DNA of 15,345 nt, taken from assembly GCA_003024985.2 (NCBI GenBank), contig PXIH01S0005647.1, one strand, 5' to 3'. Of this stretch, positions 1-8,692 are shown in pieces (within the stretch, counting starts at the first letter, position 1; the number at the start of each line of letters is the position of its first letter). The translations under genes were made by a program, and so were the position numbers. Below the pieces are notes generated by a model. It did no database searches, was not told the DNA's origin, and saw only the letters and a list, made by a program, of their open reading frames with translations. The stretch is from Euperipatoides rowelli. Its lineage: Eukaryota > Onychophora > Udeonychophora > Euonychophora > Peripatopsidae.

Positions 1-128
1 AATTGAGTTCTGTTGGACAAAAATCAAAGTCAAATACCTCAGATTTGCGGTTTATTAAGAGAAGATCAGCTACATACCTTAAACTCAGGATTAAATTTTT
101 CCACAAACAAGTTTTCAAAATTTAAAAG
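1..128 (+). repeat. Left terminal inverted repeat of foldback element
   Basis: This arm pairs with the arm at 1065-1207. The match is perfect at the outer 16 bases and over 27 bases at 82-108. Between them it is interrupted by substitutions and small indels. It may continue upstream of the window. Confidence 0.75.
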
Positions 129-174
129 ACAAAGATTTACTAATATAGAACCATAGTCAATACCCATTGGGGCT

Positions 175-344
175 CCTGTTTTTGTCTTTTGAATGAATCA
201 AAAGGAAAAAAAAATAATTATTATTAATGGTAAATTCTAACATATCTTTGATATCTACACTTGTAGATATCAAATATATGTTAGATTTCAACAATAATAT
301 TAATTTTATTTTAGCATTTGTTTCATTCAAAAGGCAAAACAAGG
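175..344. repeat. Large imperfect palindrome nested in the foldback element
   Basis: The arms 175-260 and 261-344 are inverted copies that abut at the centre. The core is a perfect 13-base inverted repeat (247-259 with 262-274) around a 2-base loop. Similarity continues outward to CCTG at 175-178 and AAGG at 341-344. Because both arms carry the same sequence, similar short reading frames occur on both strands. They are a by-product of the symmetry and not evidence of a protein. Confidence 0.75.
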
Positions 345-1064
345 AATATGATTCTATAGGCATGTTCGTCATTAGATTTTTTCAGTGCGTTTTGTTTATT
401 TGGTTTATACCTGATCACGTGAACATTTAATTTTATAGACGAACGATCAAAGTTAGCCCTTTTTGAGTAGCAAAGTACTCGATCATAATAAAAAAGTTTA
501 GTATGCTTTTATGCAATAATAATTCCGATACAATTTAAGATAAAATTCTACAGTATTACTAAAATGAAAAAAAATAAAATTGTTTGTATTGAAGACTATT
601 TTACAAAGACTAGCAATTTCAAATCACAGCATTAATCCTTTCATGTAAAGACTCACGCAGTCTTACTTACGGGGATATTTAAAATCAAAGTATTTTTCCT
701 CCAAAACAATGAATTTAAAATCATGATTAGGATTGCAGATGATTAAAATGAAAAATTATCGCTATCCCATCATCTAAGATATTGTAATCACTCAGTTTTT
801 ACATAACAATTTCAATTCTTTTAATAAATTCAGGTGAAAGCAACAATAACTTTTTTTCATCCGCCATTTTGAAACTCAAATCACATGAAGTAACCACCTC
901 TCGAGCAGGGTCAGAAAGTTTGAAACGAAACGCATGAAATAAACAAGATTTTCTAATGACGAACGCTATAGTTCATTTCATGCGCTTAATGACGAACAAA
1001 AAAGTTTCGAATTATTTAAATAATTCAAAAAGTTGGCTATAGACGAACACGCCCTATATTGGAA

Positions 1065-1207
1065 AATCTTTTTATTTTTTATTTTCAAAATTGGTTTGTG
1101 GAAAAATTTAATCCTGAGTTCAAGGCCTTTAGTTACATATATGAACTCTTAATAAACCATAAATCAGAGGTTTTTTAATCTCAATATTTAACCAACAGAA
1201 CTCAATT
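1065..1207 (-). repeat. Right terminal inverted repeat of foldback element
   Basis: This is the inverted partner of bases 1-128. It ends in AGAACTCAATT, the reverse complement of the first bases of the window. The sequence beyond 1207 is plain AT-rich DNA with no match to the window start. Confidence 0.75.
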
Positions 1208-1849
1208 TAAAGAGAATTTGTTTTTTATTTTATTTTCTCCTTATTTTTTATTTAAATATTTCTTTAGATATTGCTAAGAATGTTTACATTGTTCAATTAA
1301 ATATATTTATATGTATTTGAAATAAATTTGATTAGTGTTATCATAAATATGCTGTATTAATTAATCTTATGATCATACTAATTTCTCTTTAGATTTTTTA
1401 CTTACTGTTTTTGCTAACAAATTTTATTTATTTAAACCAAAATTTTTGAAATTTTCTTAGATGTTATTCCTTGATTTTGAATATGTTTATGTAGGTTGTG
1501 TGTATTGTATCCTTTGGTACTTATTTACAGTTATTTTTTTATTAAAACAAATAAGTAAAAATTACAGTTTAAAAAACCCCAAAGCTGCACTTCTAACTTT
1601 AGATTTAACAACACTAGTTACATTACATGAACTTAAAGTTCATTTATGCTCTTTAAAGAAAATTTGAAATAATTAAAATTTCATCAAAGTTCTCACTTAT
1701 AACTAACGTTCATAACTTGAGTTAATTTATCAGTCCATAAAGTTATTTGACGTCAAGATCCTAAATCAACTGCAATACATTATCTTATTATAGAAAATAT
1801 ATCTTTTTTTGATATCCATATGAATAAATTAAAGGTAACGACTAAATTG
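1208..1849. other. AT-rich DNA, nothing recognised
   Basis: This stretch is strongly AT-rich with short T runs. A 68-residue open frame at 1461-1667 (plus) has no recognisable motif and is probably chance. The 3' untranslated end of the adjoining minus-strand LINE should lie in the upper part of this stretch, but I could not place its end or a clear poly(A) tail. Confidence 0.5.
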
Positions 1850-1854
1850 ATTAA

Positions 1855-2130
1855 TTATGTCCATCCTCTGAATGACTGTTGCACATCTGACCTTCCACAA
1901 TGCAAAAAGATAACCCATATACATTTTCTAACCTTCATGTCTACATCATCCAATGATCTCCTTCTCCATGAAACCACCAATGGATATTTATGCCATGCCT
2001 TCTGTTTCACAACTGTCATAAGTCTCTTGGCCCCTATACAAGACCAGAAATAATGCTTCATATGCTCATCCCTGCCGCAGCCAAATGGCAGTCAACATTG
2101 TATGTCCTTATTATTCCCATTTTAAAGAGC
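1855..2130 (-). pseudogene. LINE A ORF2, C-terminal Cys/His motif
   Basis: The minus-strand translation across 2038-2079 reads CGRDEHMKHYFWSC, a clean C-x7-H-x4-C arrangement with the 'HxFWxC' core common to LINE ORF2 C-termini. It is followed by about 60 residues rich in basic and aromatic amino acids up to 1855. In-frame stops precede the motif, so it is no longer joined to the reverse transcriptase frame. The motif is thought to help nucleic-acid binding in related elements; that role is from family knowledge and not shown here. Confidence 0.65.
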
Positions 2131-2260
2131 CTACTCCTAGTAGGAAGGATATTCAAGCTAAACTTTATTATAAAATTTTCCAGACCTCCATCAGAAAACA
2201 TCTTTAAGTTTTTTTTAGATTCACATGAGAGTTCCTATATGTACTAATTGAATCTGGGTT

Positions 2261-3853
2261 TCAGATAGTTAATTTCACTAGTTCTTTATATGTGATTTTT
2301 GATTGTTGACTCCTCATCATCTGAATTTCCCTATAATTTTTCATCCAGTAAGCAAGTAAGGAACTGTCATCATGAGACTCAATATTCAAAAGTTTTCTTA
2401 ACACTAAGTCAGAAGCTATATTCACAAACACAAAGTTATATGTTACTGTTTTATTCAGTATACCCAACTCAATAAGCCCATGTCCTCCATTCCTCCTATG
2501 CAGTACAGCTTTATGATGTGCAAAAAATCTAAAGTTATCAAAGATGCACTGCTGTGTAATGTGGCATTAAACCAAGTGAGAAATTTTTTGGTAATCTGCC
2601 AAGATGGCAAATGATAAACAAATTTGGGAATTATTATTGTATTAATCAGTCTCAGTCTTTGTAGCCAACCATTAGAATTGAAAACAATTCTTCTTGATAG
2701 CGATCTTACCTCATTTAATTTTTTCTCAAACATTTTATACTGCAATTCTCTGGTATTCCTGATAGGAAAAGGAATCCCCATGATCTTACCATGTTCTTCT
2801 ATCATATCTATATATGATACGGCCATAGCTTTATTTATATCCCAAATGTATGACTTACTAAAATTGATTTTAGAGCCTGTAACCTGAACAGACATGTCAC
2901 AAAATTTATAAACATCAGCTATCTGACTTTTTGAAGAGACAACTTTATTGATATCATTAGATTTACTTTTAAGAGCTTATCCAATATCCAAACTCCCTTG
3001 ACAACTTCTTTAATTTTGTAAACAAATCAATTAAGTATACTGTAAAAATTAAAGATGACAAGGGTGATCCTTGCAATATTTAATCTTCAACCTTACAGAA
3101 ATAATGTGAGAACACTTTTTTGTTTATAAAAGCAATAGTTGTGATTATTATTATTAGACTATTAATCTTGCAGTCTTGTTACTACATGCAATGCCAAAAT
3201 GAATCTCCTCCAGATAGCCACATTTACAAAAGTGAAGGTGTTAAACATATCTACTTTTATGATGTTCTTTCCTACTTTTCTTATATTTCAGACTAAATAA
3301 TGCAAGAAGCATCATCAAAGCCTTTGATATAGACCTACCCTTTATTCCATAGACACCCTTCGGTAGGGCCTGTAAATCTACTAGCAGAACCCTCCTAAGC
3401 AAAATTTTCAGGAGTATTTTGATTTCTGAATTCATTGAGGCAATTGGTCGATACTTGATCGAGAGTTTTTTATATTTGGTATCATTTTAATAAAAGAGGT
3501 ATTCAGCATGGCCAACTCCTGACTACCACACTGATCTTGGAGAAGATAATTCATATAATCAAGCTACACACCCAAATCACAAAAATTCATAAGCCTGTAC
3601 ATCGGTGACCCAAGCTGATCTGGCCAGGAGACACCCCATTGTGCACCATCTTTATTGCCTTTGTCAACTCCCCCATCAAAATATCCTGCTCGAGCTCCAA
3701 ATTTTGTGAATCTCTTTTATTAATGAAGGCCACATCTATGTCAAATAAAAACTGATGCTGAGCAGCCCTAACTATATGAAGATTGTTCTCAACTAAGTAA
3801 CCATTAATGTTTAGAACATGAATGTTAGAGAAAATATTATTCCTCCTTAACAA
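2261..3853 (-). pseudogene. LINE A ORF2, reverse transcriptase domain, broken
   Basis: This enzyme would copy the element RNA into DNA at the nicked target. Motifs in order on the minus strand are: AIKMVHNGVSPGQISLG, the 'kSPGpDG' region; KYRPIASMNSEIKILLKIL (RPI at 3442-3450) then YGIKGRSI, the early fingers motifs; VDMFNTFTFVN near 3230, equivalent to motif A with the first aspartate kept and the KAFD part altered; LQGSPLSSL at 3050-3076, the 'QGxPLSP' motif; GSKINFSKS (within 2455-2895), the 'GLxINxxKS' motif; and QRLRLINTIIIPKFVYHLPSW in the thumb. The sequence continues through GGMEDMGLLS. I could not find the catalytic YxDD motif between 2940 and 3000, so that part is decayed or deleted. 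At least four frame changes are needed. Confidence 0.85.
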
Positions 3854-3989
3854 AGATAAAAGTTTCTAGTTTACTGGAAGAATATATATCACTTTTACAC
3901 TTCATTATAGCGCCTTCTTCTGATCTGTAAAAAGGTATTCATTTTGAGATTGAAGCCTCAAGATTTTTTCATGGGTAGATAGAGCACTA

Positions 3990-4880
3990 TTAACCATCAT
4001 ATCTATAGAGTGACTATTTTCTTGTATTTCTTTAACAATCTGACTATGAATTTATATGCCATGTCTTTATATAGCAGCCATTTTATATAGCCATTTATTT
4101 GACTAGCTCCTATTAGTTAAACATAGGAATTTGATAACACAAATTTTCTTAATATTTCCTCTGACCAACATGGAGACACCCCAATTTTATAATATTGTTC
4201 TACAACACTATCAAATGAACAACAAAAAAACCATCAATAGATGATCTGTGAATGGCATGAATCAATATCAAAATTCCTACAATAATCCTGTGTTCTGTGA
4301 AATCAAATTACGATCTAATCTATTTCCAGATCTGCAATCTCTTGTATTTATTTGCCCAAGATTTTTAAGAATTACAACATCTATCAAATCAAAAGGCTCC
4401 AGAAATTTATTATATGTATTCTCTTTACTTTCACAATAATGTTATAATATCCCATAATACACACCATTGTGGTTATATGTTTCAACAAATCAGATAGAAC
4501 TGTATAAAACTCCCTACGCAAACCTGCCAAAATTGGAAGATTTACATTCATTATTATCATTTCAGAACCAAATTCTATCTCTAATACCATTATATTTTCA
4601 TTAATAATTTTCATATTTATAACACTTGTTAAAAGTTGTTTTGAAACCATTAACGCTAACCTTGACAACAGGTATTTGTTCTATTTTCATATATTTCATA
4701 ATTATGACTGATTGATGACCAAACACTGTCATCTTCCACCCTCCTACGCCTTGTTTCATGTATTATGATTGTTTCAGGAGACTGTCTTGTAATATACTTT
4801 AACATAATAGCAGCATTACTTGGAGAATTAAAAGACTTAACATTAACTGAACAAATTGATAATGAATTTAGGCCTGCCAT
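3990..4880 (-). pseudogene. LINE A ORF2, endonuclease domain, broken
   Basis: This domain nicks the target DNA to prime reverse transcription. The ATG at 4878-4880 starts MAGLNSLSICSVNVKSFNSP, matching the 'hxxxNVxGL' opening of apurinic-type endonucleases. A conserved-type glutamate follows in HETRRR. After a frameshift near 4660 comes EIEFGSEMIIMNVNLP, the position of the 'NVYxP' motif. Next is MGYYN (GYYN at 4441-4452), where functional copies have GDFN, so a catalytic aspartate is lost. Further on, NRLDRNLIS resembles the 'RIDYxL' motif, and TDH at 4241-4249 corresponds to the final SDH motif. The start is chosen because it lies 5 bases after the ORF1 stop. Confidence 0.75.
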
Positions 4881-4885
4881 CACAA

Positions 4886-6179
4886 CTATATTCCTTTATG
4901 TATTATTAACCTATCACTGTTCACCTTTTTAACATTCAGCTTAATTTTATTAGTGTTAGATTCATGCACCCTTACCTTTACATTATTAGCCTTATCAGGT
5001 TCTGTGACAGACTGCTTGGAAGTATTAGCAGCATCATTTAGTTTTTTTTCCTTTTACTCCTTCATAACACTTTAAGAAAATGAGGCAAGGAATACATATG
5101 TTCACTCTCAGTAACTATACCCGGATCAGTTTCAACAATCTCTTCATTACCCAAACTTATTGATGATGCCAGAGTCCCCATCTTCTGCCAAAGCTCAAAG
5201 CCGGGGTCTGCAAATAGGCTATCTTTATCAACATACTGTTGTGAATCAATCTGCAAAGCAGATTGTTTAGTAATTTCATGACCATAATCCANTGATTTAG
5301 AATTACTGCTCAACAAAACTTCATCAGAGTAAGTACCTTCTTCTATGTGTTCATCTTCACTAATATCAATCTCCTTAACAATTCTGGAATATAACTGCTT
5401 TTTTTATTGATTAATGCAATTTTCATAATCACCAGAAAACAGTGCCGACAGTCTCTACAACTTTTATACGTGCATTCTATTGATTTATGACCTATTTGCC
5501 TACAGGATAGGCATATTGATTCTCTCCCTCTGATTGTAATTAATATTGGAATCTGATCAATAATCAATTTATGGGGTATAGACTGAACTAGTATCCCTGC
5601 CTTTAACATTGCTTTGATAGAAATCAGACTAGATTTAAATTTCATGTCATCTGTGATTTTAAATTCGTCATTACTTACACTTGCAATTTTAACATAGGGT
5701 TCTAGTGCCGTTTTAATCTTTAATACACTCTCATCCACAGGATACCAATGTATTCTAATGTCAACCACTTGACATAGACTGCCAACTGATGAAGGAACCA
5801 CATAACATTATTATGTTTGCAGTTCTAATTTTTTTCTCTTCAGACACAAAATCAACTCCGAAATATCTAGTGTTCCCTGGAAAATATATACTAGCAATAG
5901 CCTCCTTACCAACCAGTTTTACAATTTCAAGCATTATTTTTAGAACGTTAGTTTTACATCCACAGTCCCACAATAAAGGGTAAATATAAACCTCTTCGCC
6001 CGAATATACCTACAACATTGCTTTCTTCCAGTATCTAAGACTTTTTAGGAATTTAATATCCATTCAGCATTATTCACAGTATCTAGGATTGAAACCTCAA
6101 ATGCAGACATGTCATTGTGAAGCTTTTCAAACCAATTTAAAGGACAAGCATAGGTTGTGAGTTGGCTGTTTACTGTCAT
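4886..6179 (-). pseudogene. LINE A ORF1: Gag-like RNA-binding protein, broken
   Basis: In LINEs of this kind ORF1 encodes a protein that binds the element RNA. An ATG at 6177-6179 opens 44 codons (MTVNSQLTTYACPLNWFEKL...) that end at a stop at 6045-6047. Coding character resumes in another frame at about 5973 and again from about 5801. A perfect CCHC zinc knuckle, CLSCRQIGHKSIEC (C-x2-C-x4-H-x4-C), follows a segment containing an IPHKLIID motif, the layout of Tx1-type ORF1 proteins. A second cysteine cluster (CRDCRHC) starts directly after, and a frameshift near 5440 breaks it. The frame then runs through an acidic tail (EIDISEDEHIEEGTYSDE) to a stop at 5062. After another shift, a lysine-rich tail ends in TAG at 4886-4888. 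The N at 5292 lies in frame. About 430 codons in total. Confidence 0.75.
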
Positions 6180-6807
6180 CTTAATCGGAAGTACAGTTAT
6201 TTTTTATATTTTAAGGATATTTTTTATATCCCATTTGTATTGAATTTATGTATATTTCTAAATATGTTTTCAATTCTAGCATTTTATGGATATTGTTCTG
6301 GTAGGCTATTCACATTTGGTTTGCTACGGTAGGCTAATTTTTTTTTTTTTATATGAAATATTCATGTTTTCCCTCATGGAGCCTGATGATATGAGGGATT
6401 TTCTAAAAAAATTCCAAGTTTTCCAAGTATTGTCTTCTTTTTATTTATTTTTTATGGTTATTTGTTGTTTTACATCTCAGTATCATTTTTGTGCAAGGTT
6501 ATTTTTCTTGTTGGAGTTTTTGATGAATAGATATTAAAGCCTTAGTTTACTTTGGATGTATCTATTCTGCTATTTTGACACTTGGTTTTATTATTGAAAA
6601 TTTAAAATATTTTATAAATAACTTGTTTTTCCTTTAAATTAAAAATATTTAGTAGATGCCTGCTCATCACAACTACTGCCCATATCATCACTCATATCAA
6701 AGCACAAAGATATACCATAATCCTTTGGGGCATTCATTTAACCAACAAAATTACAATCTAAAATCACTAAAATAAATTGTAAATTTATCAAATGGCATCT
6801 ATCTACC
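6180..6807. other. AT-rich DNA upstream of LINE A, no gene seen
   Basis: On the minus strand this precedes the first ORF1 ATG and may include the LINE 5' untranslated region. It holds a small hairpin, TCCCTCAT at 6370-6377 paired with ATGAGGGA at 6391-6398. An 83-residue open frame on the plus strand (6286-6537) is dominated by F, L and Y, as expected from T-rich DNA, and I do not call it a gene. Confidence 0.5.
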
Positions 6808-6863
6808 ACACTTGGTCCTGGAGTATCGAGTCAAAGTGCTTTACTGACTCTATTAGCCCTGCA
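6808..6863 (-). repeat. tRNA-derived SINE copy 1, 5' head only
   Basis: On the minus strand this reads GGGCTAATAGAGTCAGTAAA, a box A-like segment, followed by the same CTTTGACT and CCAGGACCAAG blocks as its neighbours. It breaks off before any box B and has no tail, so it is truncated. Confidence 0.65.
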
Positions 6864-6972
6864 TCTTGTACAAAGTTTAATCTGAGATGGATTTCCCCGG
6901 AATCGAACCAGCTACAAGCTTGGTCTTGGAATGCCAAGTCAGAGTCCTTTACTGACTAAACTAGCCCCGCAG
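6864..6972 (-). repeat. tRNA-derived SINE copy 2, best-preserved promoter
   Basis: On the minus strand a polymerase III type 2 promoter is visible. Box A is TAGTTTAGTCAGTAAAGG (6946-6963) and box B is GGTTCGATTCC (6899-6909), a perfect fit to the consensus, with normal tRNA spacing. The 3' acceptor strand does not pair with the 5' end, so this is a SINE head and not a tRNA gene. A short tail with CTTTGTACAAG follows and runs straight into copy 1. I cannot assign the parental tRNA. Confidence 0.8.
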
Positions 6973-7128
6973 AGAATTTCATCTATCTATTTTGAACAAT
7001 TATTTACAAATTCAATATTCATTGAAAAAATATCTTCTTGTACAAAGTCTAATCCAAGGTGGATTTCCCCAAATTCAAACCAGTGACCAGCTTGGTCCTG
7101 GAGTGCCGAGTCAGGGTGCTATACCCAC
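6973..7128 (-). repeat. tRNA-derived SINE copy 3 with long tail
   Basis: The head has a degenerate box B (GGTTTGAATTTGG) and lacks box A, because the tRNA part diverges near 7120. The tail contains CTTTGTACAAGAAGATAT and ATTGAATTTGTAAATAATTG. It matches the copy 4 tail almost base for base at a fixed offset of 159 bases. Confidence 0.75.
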
Positions 7129-7298
7129 AAAGCAATTCCATATATTCATTTTGTACAATTATTTACAAATTCAATATTCATTGAAAAAATATCTTCTTGT
7201 ACAAAGTCTATTCCAAGGTGGATTTCCCCAAATATGAACCGGTGACCAGCTTGGTTCTGGAGAGCAGAGCCAGAGTGCTTTACTGACAAGACTAGCCC
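7129..7298 (-). repeat. tRNA-derived SINE copy 4 with long tail
   Basis: Box A (TAGTCTTGTCAGTAAAGC) and a degenerate box B (GGTTCATATTTGG) are present on the minus strand, and the tail is the same as in copy 3. At its 5' edge a 6-base hairpin, TAGCCC (7293-7298) with GGGCTA (7303-7308), has an AACA loop. Confidence 0.75.
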
Positions 7299-7308
7299 AA
7301 CAGGGCTA

Positions 7309-8139
7309 ATTTATTGAATTTATATTTTGCAAATTAATTTTATTGAAATTTATTTTTCTAAATAAATTGCTCACACACAATATAATAACCTTAAATATAA
7401 ATGTGGTCAAGACTCAGAGCATGGTACCAGACTAATTTTAAATGATGTCCCAACTGACACCTGAAGACACTTGTTATAGATTATACAAGCATAAACAACC
7501 AGATTACAGAAGTAGGGTTGATTGATCAGATTAAATAAAGAATATATTAATAATTTTCAATAATATTTAAAGTTGAAGGATTTTCTTTGCCATAATGTTG
7601 TGTTATTATTGCATTGGAATAGTTAATTTCATTTTTATACATTTATTTCTTAAACACAAAAAACAACTTATTGACTTTACAAAAGCTTGCTGCAGGATAC
7701 AGGTTCTTCTGACCAGGAATTCACTTTTTCAACCAGGTTCAAAGGCGTATACCAGAGCAATGTATTGACCCAAATGAAGAGGATTGATACCCTTTATTTC
7801 CCAGGTGCATGGACAGTTAGCTCCCACTGCTTAATGATCATAAGGTATTATAATAATCCTTGATCATGATTTGACAATTGATTACACATATGGCAATATG
7901 GATCACATGCATAATTCACCACTCACGATGAGAGGTTGTCCAAATTCCATTGGTTCTAAACAATTACCATCTACCTCAAAATAGTTAATGTAGAGACTAA
8001 CTAAATGTAAAAAATCAAGTTAAAATTTCATAGTTCAAATTTAATTTGTAAACAATTTACCTAAAATATGCAAGCCCATAGGCAAATAACTAATTTGTAA
8101 ATACGTTTAAAGTTAATTAGCATAAATACAAAATAATAT
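7309..8139. other. Non-coding DNA, nothing recognised
   Basis: This stretch is AT-rich. The part from about 7680 to 7970 is less AT-biased than its surroundings and may be an old repeat fragment, but neither strand gives a reading frame or motif I recognise. Confidence 0.45.
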
Positions 8140-8690
8140 CCCTTTGTTTTCAAACGATCCAAGCAATGAATCCACTTTGTTTACTAACAAACTAAGCAAT
8201 GGACATCTTTTGTTAACAAACAATCCAAGAAATGAACCTGCTTTGTTTACAAACAATCCAAGAATTGGACCTGCTTTGTTTACAAACAATCCAAGCAATG
8301 GACCTGCTTTGTTTATAAACAATCCAAGCAAAAAATTTGTTTTGTTTACAAAAAATAAGAGCAATAAACATGTTTGTTTACAAATAACCCAAGCAGTGAG
8401 CCTGCTTTGTTTACAAACTATACAGTAATGAACCTGCTTTGTTTACAAACAATACAAGTAATGAACCTGCTTTGTTTACAAAAATTCCATGCAATGAACC
8501 TGATTTGTTTACAAACAATCCAGGAAATTAACTTGTTTTGTTTACAAACAATGCAAGCAATAAATCTGCTTTGTTTACTAACATCCAGGCAATGAGTCTA
8601 TTTGTTTACAAACAATCAAGACAATGAGCCTGCTTTGTTTACAAAAATTCCATGCAATGAACATGATTTGTTTACAAACAATCCAGGAAA
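8140..8690 (+). repeat. Minisatellite, 33-bp unit, about 17 copies (block 1)
   Basis: The unit carries TTTGTTTACAAACAA followed by a variable CAAGCAATGAACCTGC-like part, 33 bases in all. I count about 17 TTTGTTTACA-type cores between 8140 and 8690. Units at the left are more diverged. Toward the right a higher-order period of 163 bases appears: 8478-8527 and 8641-8690 agree at 49 of 50 positions. Because 33 is a multiple of 3, both strands stay open and read as 11-residue repeats (LFTNNPSNGPA-like on plus, LFVNKAGPLLG-like on minus). That is arithmetic and not evidence of coding. The block ends abruptly at an N. Confidence 0.95.
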
Positions 8691-8691
8691 N
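8691..8691. other. N at sharp sequence boundary (left junction)
   Basis: Minisatellite sequence stops at 8690 and unrelated coding-like sequence starts at 8692. Together with the N at 13261 this brackets a 4.57-kb segment, which suggests an assembly join. Confidence 0.6.
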
Positions 8692-8692
8692 C

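Larger units (their letters stand above)
1..1207. mobile_element. Foldback / MITE-like element with long inverted ends
   Basis: The two ends are inverted copies of each other. Bases 1-16 match the reverse complement of 1192-1207 exactly, and 82-108 match the reverse complement of 1094-1120 over 27 bases. The stretch between these blocks aligns with small gaps. Further in, the segment from about 354 to 403 is similar to the reverse complement of about 918-970, including a perfect 13-base block carrying GTTCGTC. No transposase-like reading frame is present, so any movement would need an enzyme from elsewhere. The left end lies at the window edge, so the true terminus and any target-site duplication cannot be seen. 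Known families with this look are non-autonomous DNA transposons and foldback elements; the superfamily is not determined. Confidence 0.7.
1850..6179 (-). mobile_element. Non-LTR retrotransposon (LINE) relic A, two-ORF, L1/Tx1-like
   Basis: Read on the minus strand, the order is ORF1 with zinc knuckle (6179 to 4886), ORF2 endonuclease (from 4880), reverse transcriptase (about 3850 to 2455) and a C-terminal Cys/His motif (2038-2079). This is the usual order of two-ORF LINEs with an apurinic-type endonuclease. ORF2 would be about 1,000 codons, a normal length. Frameshifts and stops run through both frames and several catalytic residues are changed, so the copy is dead. The bounds given are those of recognisable coding sequence; the untranslated ends are not defined. 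The clade assignment rests on the ORF1 type and overall order and is an inference. Confidence 0.85.

Noticed and set aside
227-430. Pair of similar short proteins on opposite strands in the foldback element
   Set aside because: They are produced by the palindrome and are not independent genes.
1461-1667. 68-residue open frame on the plus strand
   Set aside because: It has no recognisable motif and no supporting context, and its length is within chance for this base composition.
2624-2887. Plus-strand open frame of 87 residues
   Set aside because: It is the antisense shadow of the LINE A reverse transcriptase thumb region.
5292-5292. Assembly gap inside LINE A ORF1
   Set aside because: The reading frame continues across it, so it is best read as a single uncertain base.
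6286-6537. 83-residue hydrophobic frame, possible membrane protein
   Set aside because: Long T runs explain the F/L content. It lies just upstream of LINE A with no splice or regulatory context.
6890-6972. Functional tRNA gene on the minus strand
   Set aside because: Boxes A and B are good, but the acceptor ends do not pair, no proper 7-base anticodon loop forms, and a SINE tail shared with neighbours follows.
8113-8595. Open frames on both strands reading as 11-residue repeats
   Set aside because: The 33-base unit is a multiple of 3 and lacks stops, so open frames follow automatically. There is no start context and no sign of protein-level constraint.
8140-8690. CRISPR array
   Set aside because: Units are contiguous with gradual divergence, there are no unique spacers of constant size and no cas genes, and the DNA is animal-like.
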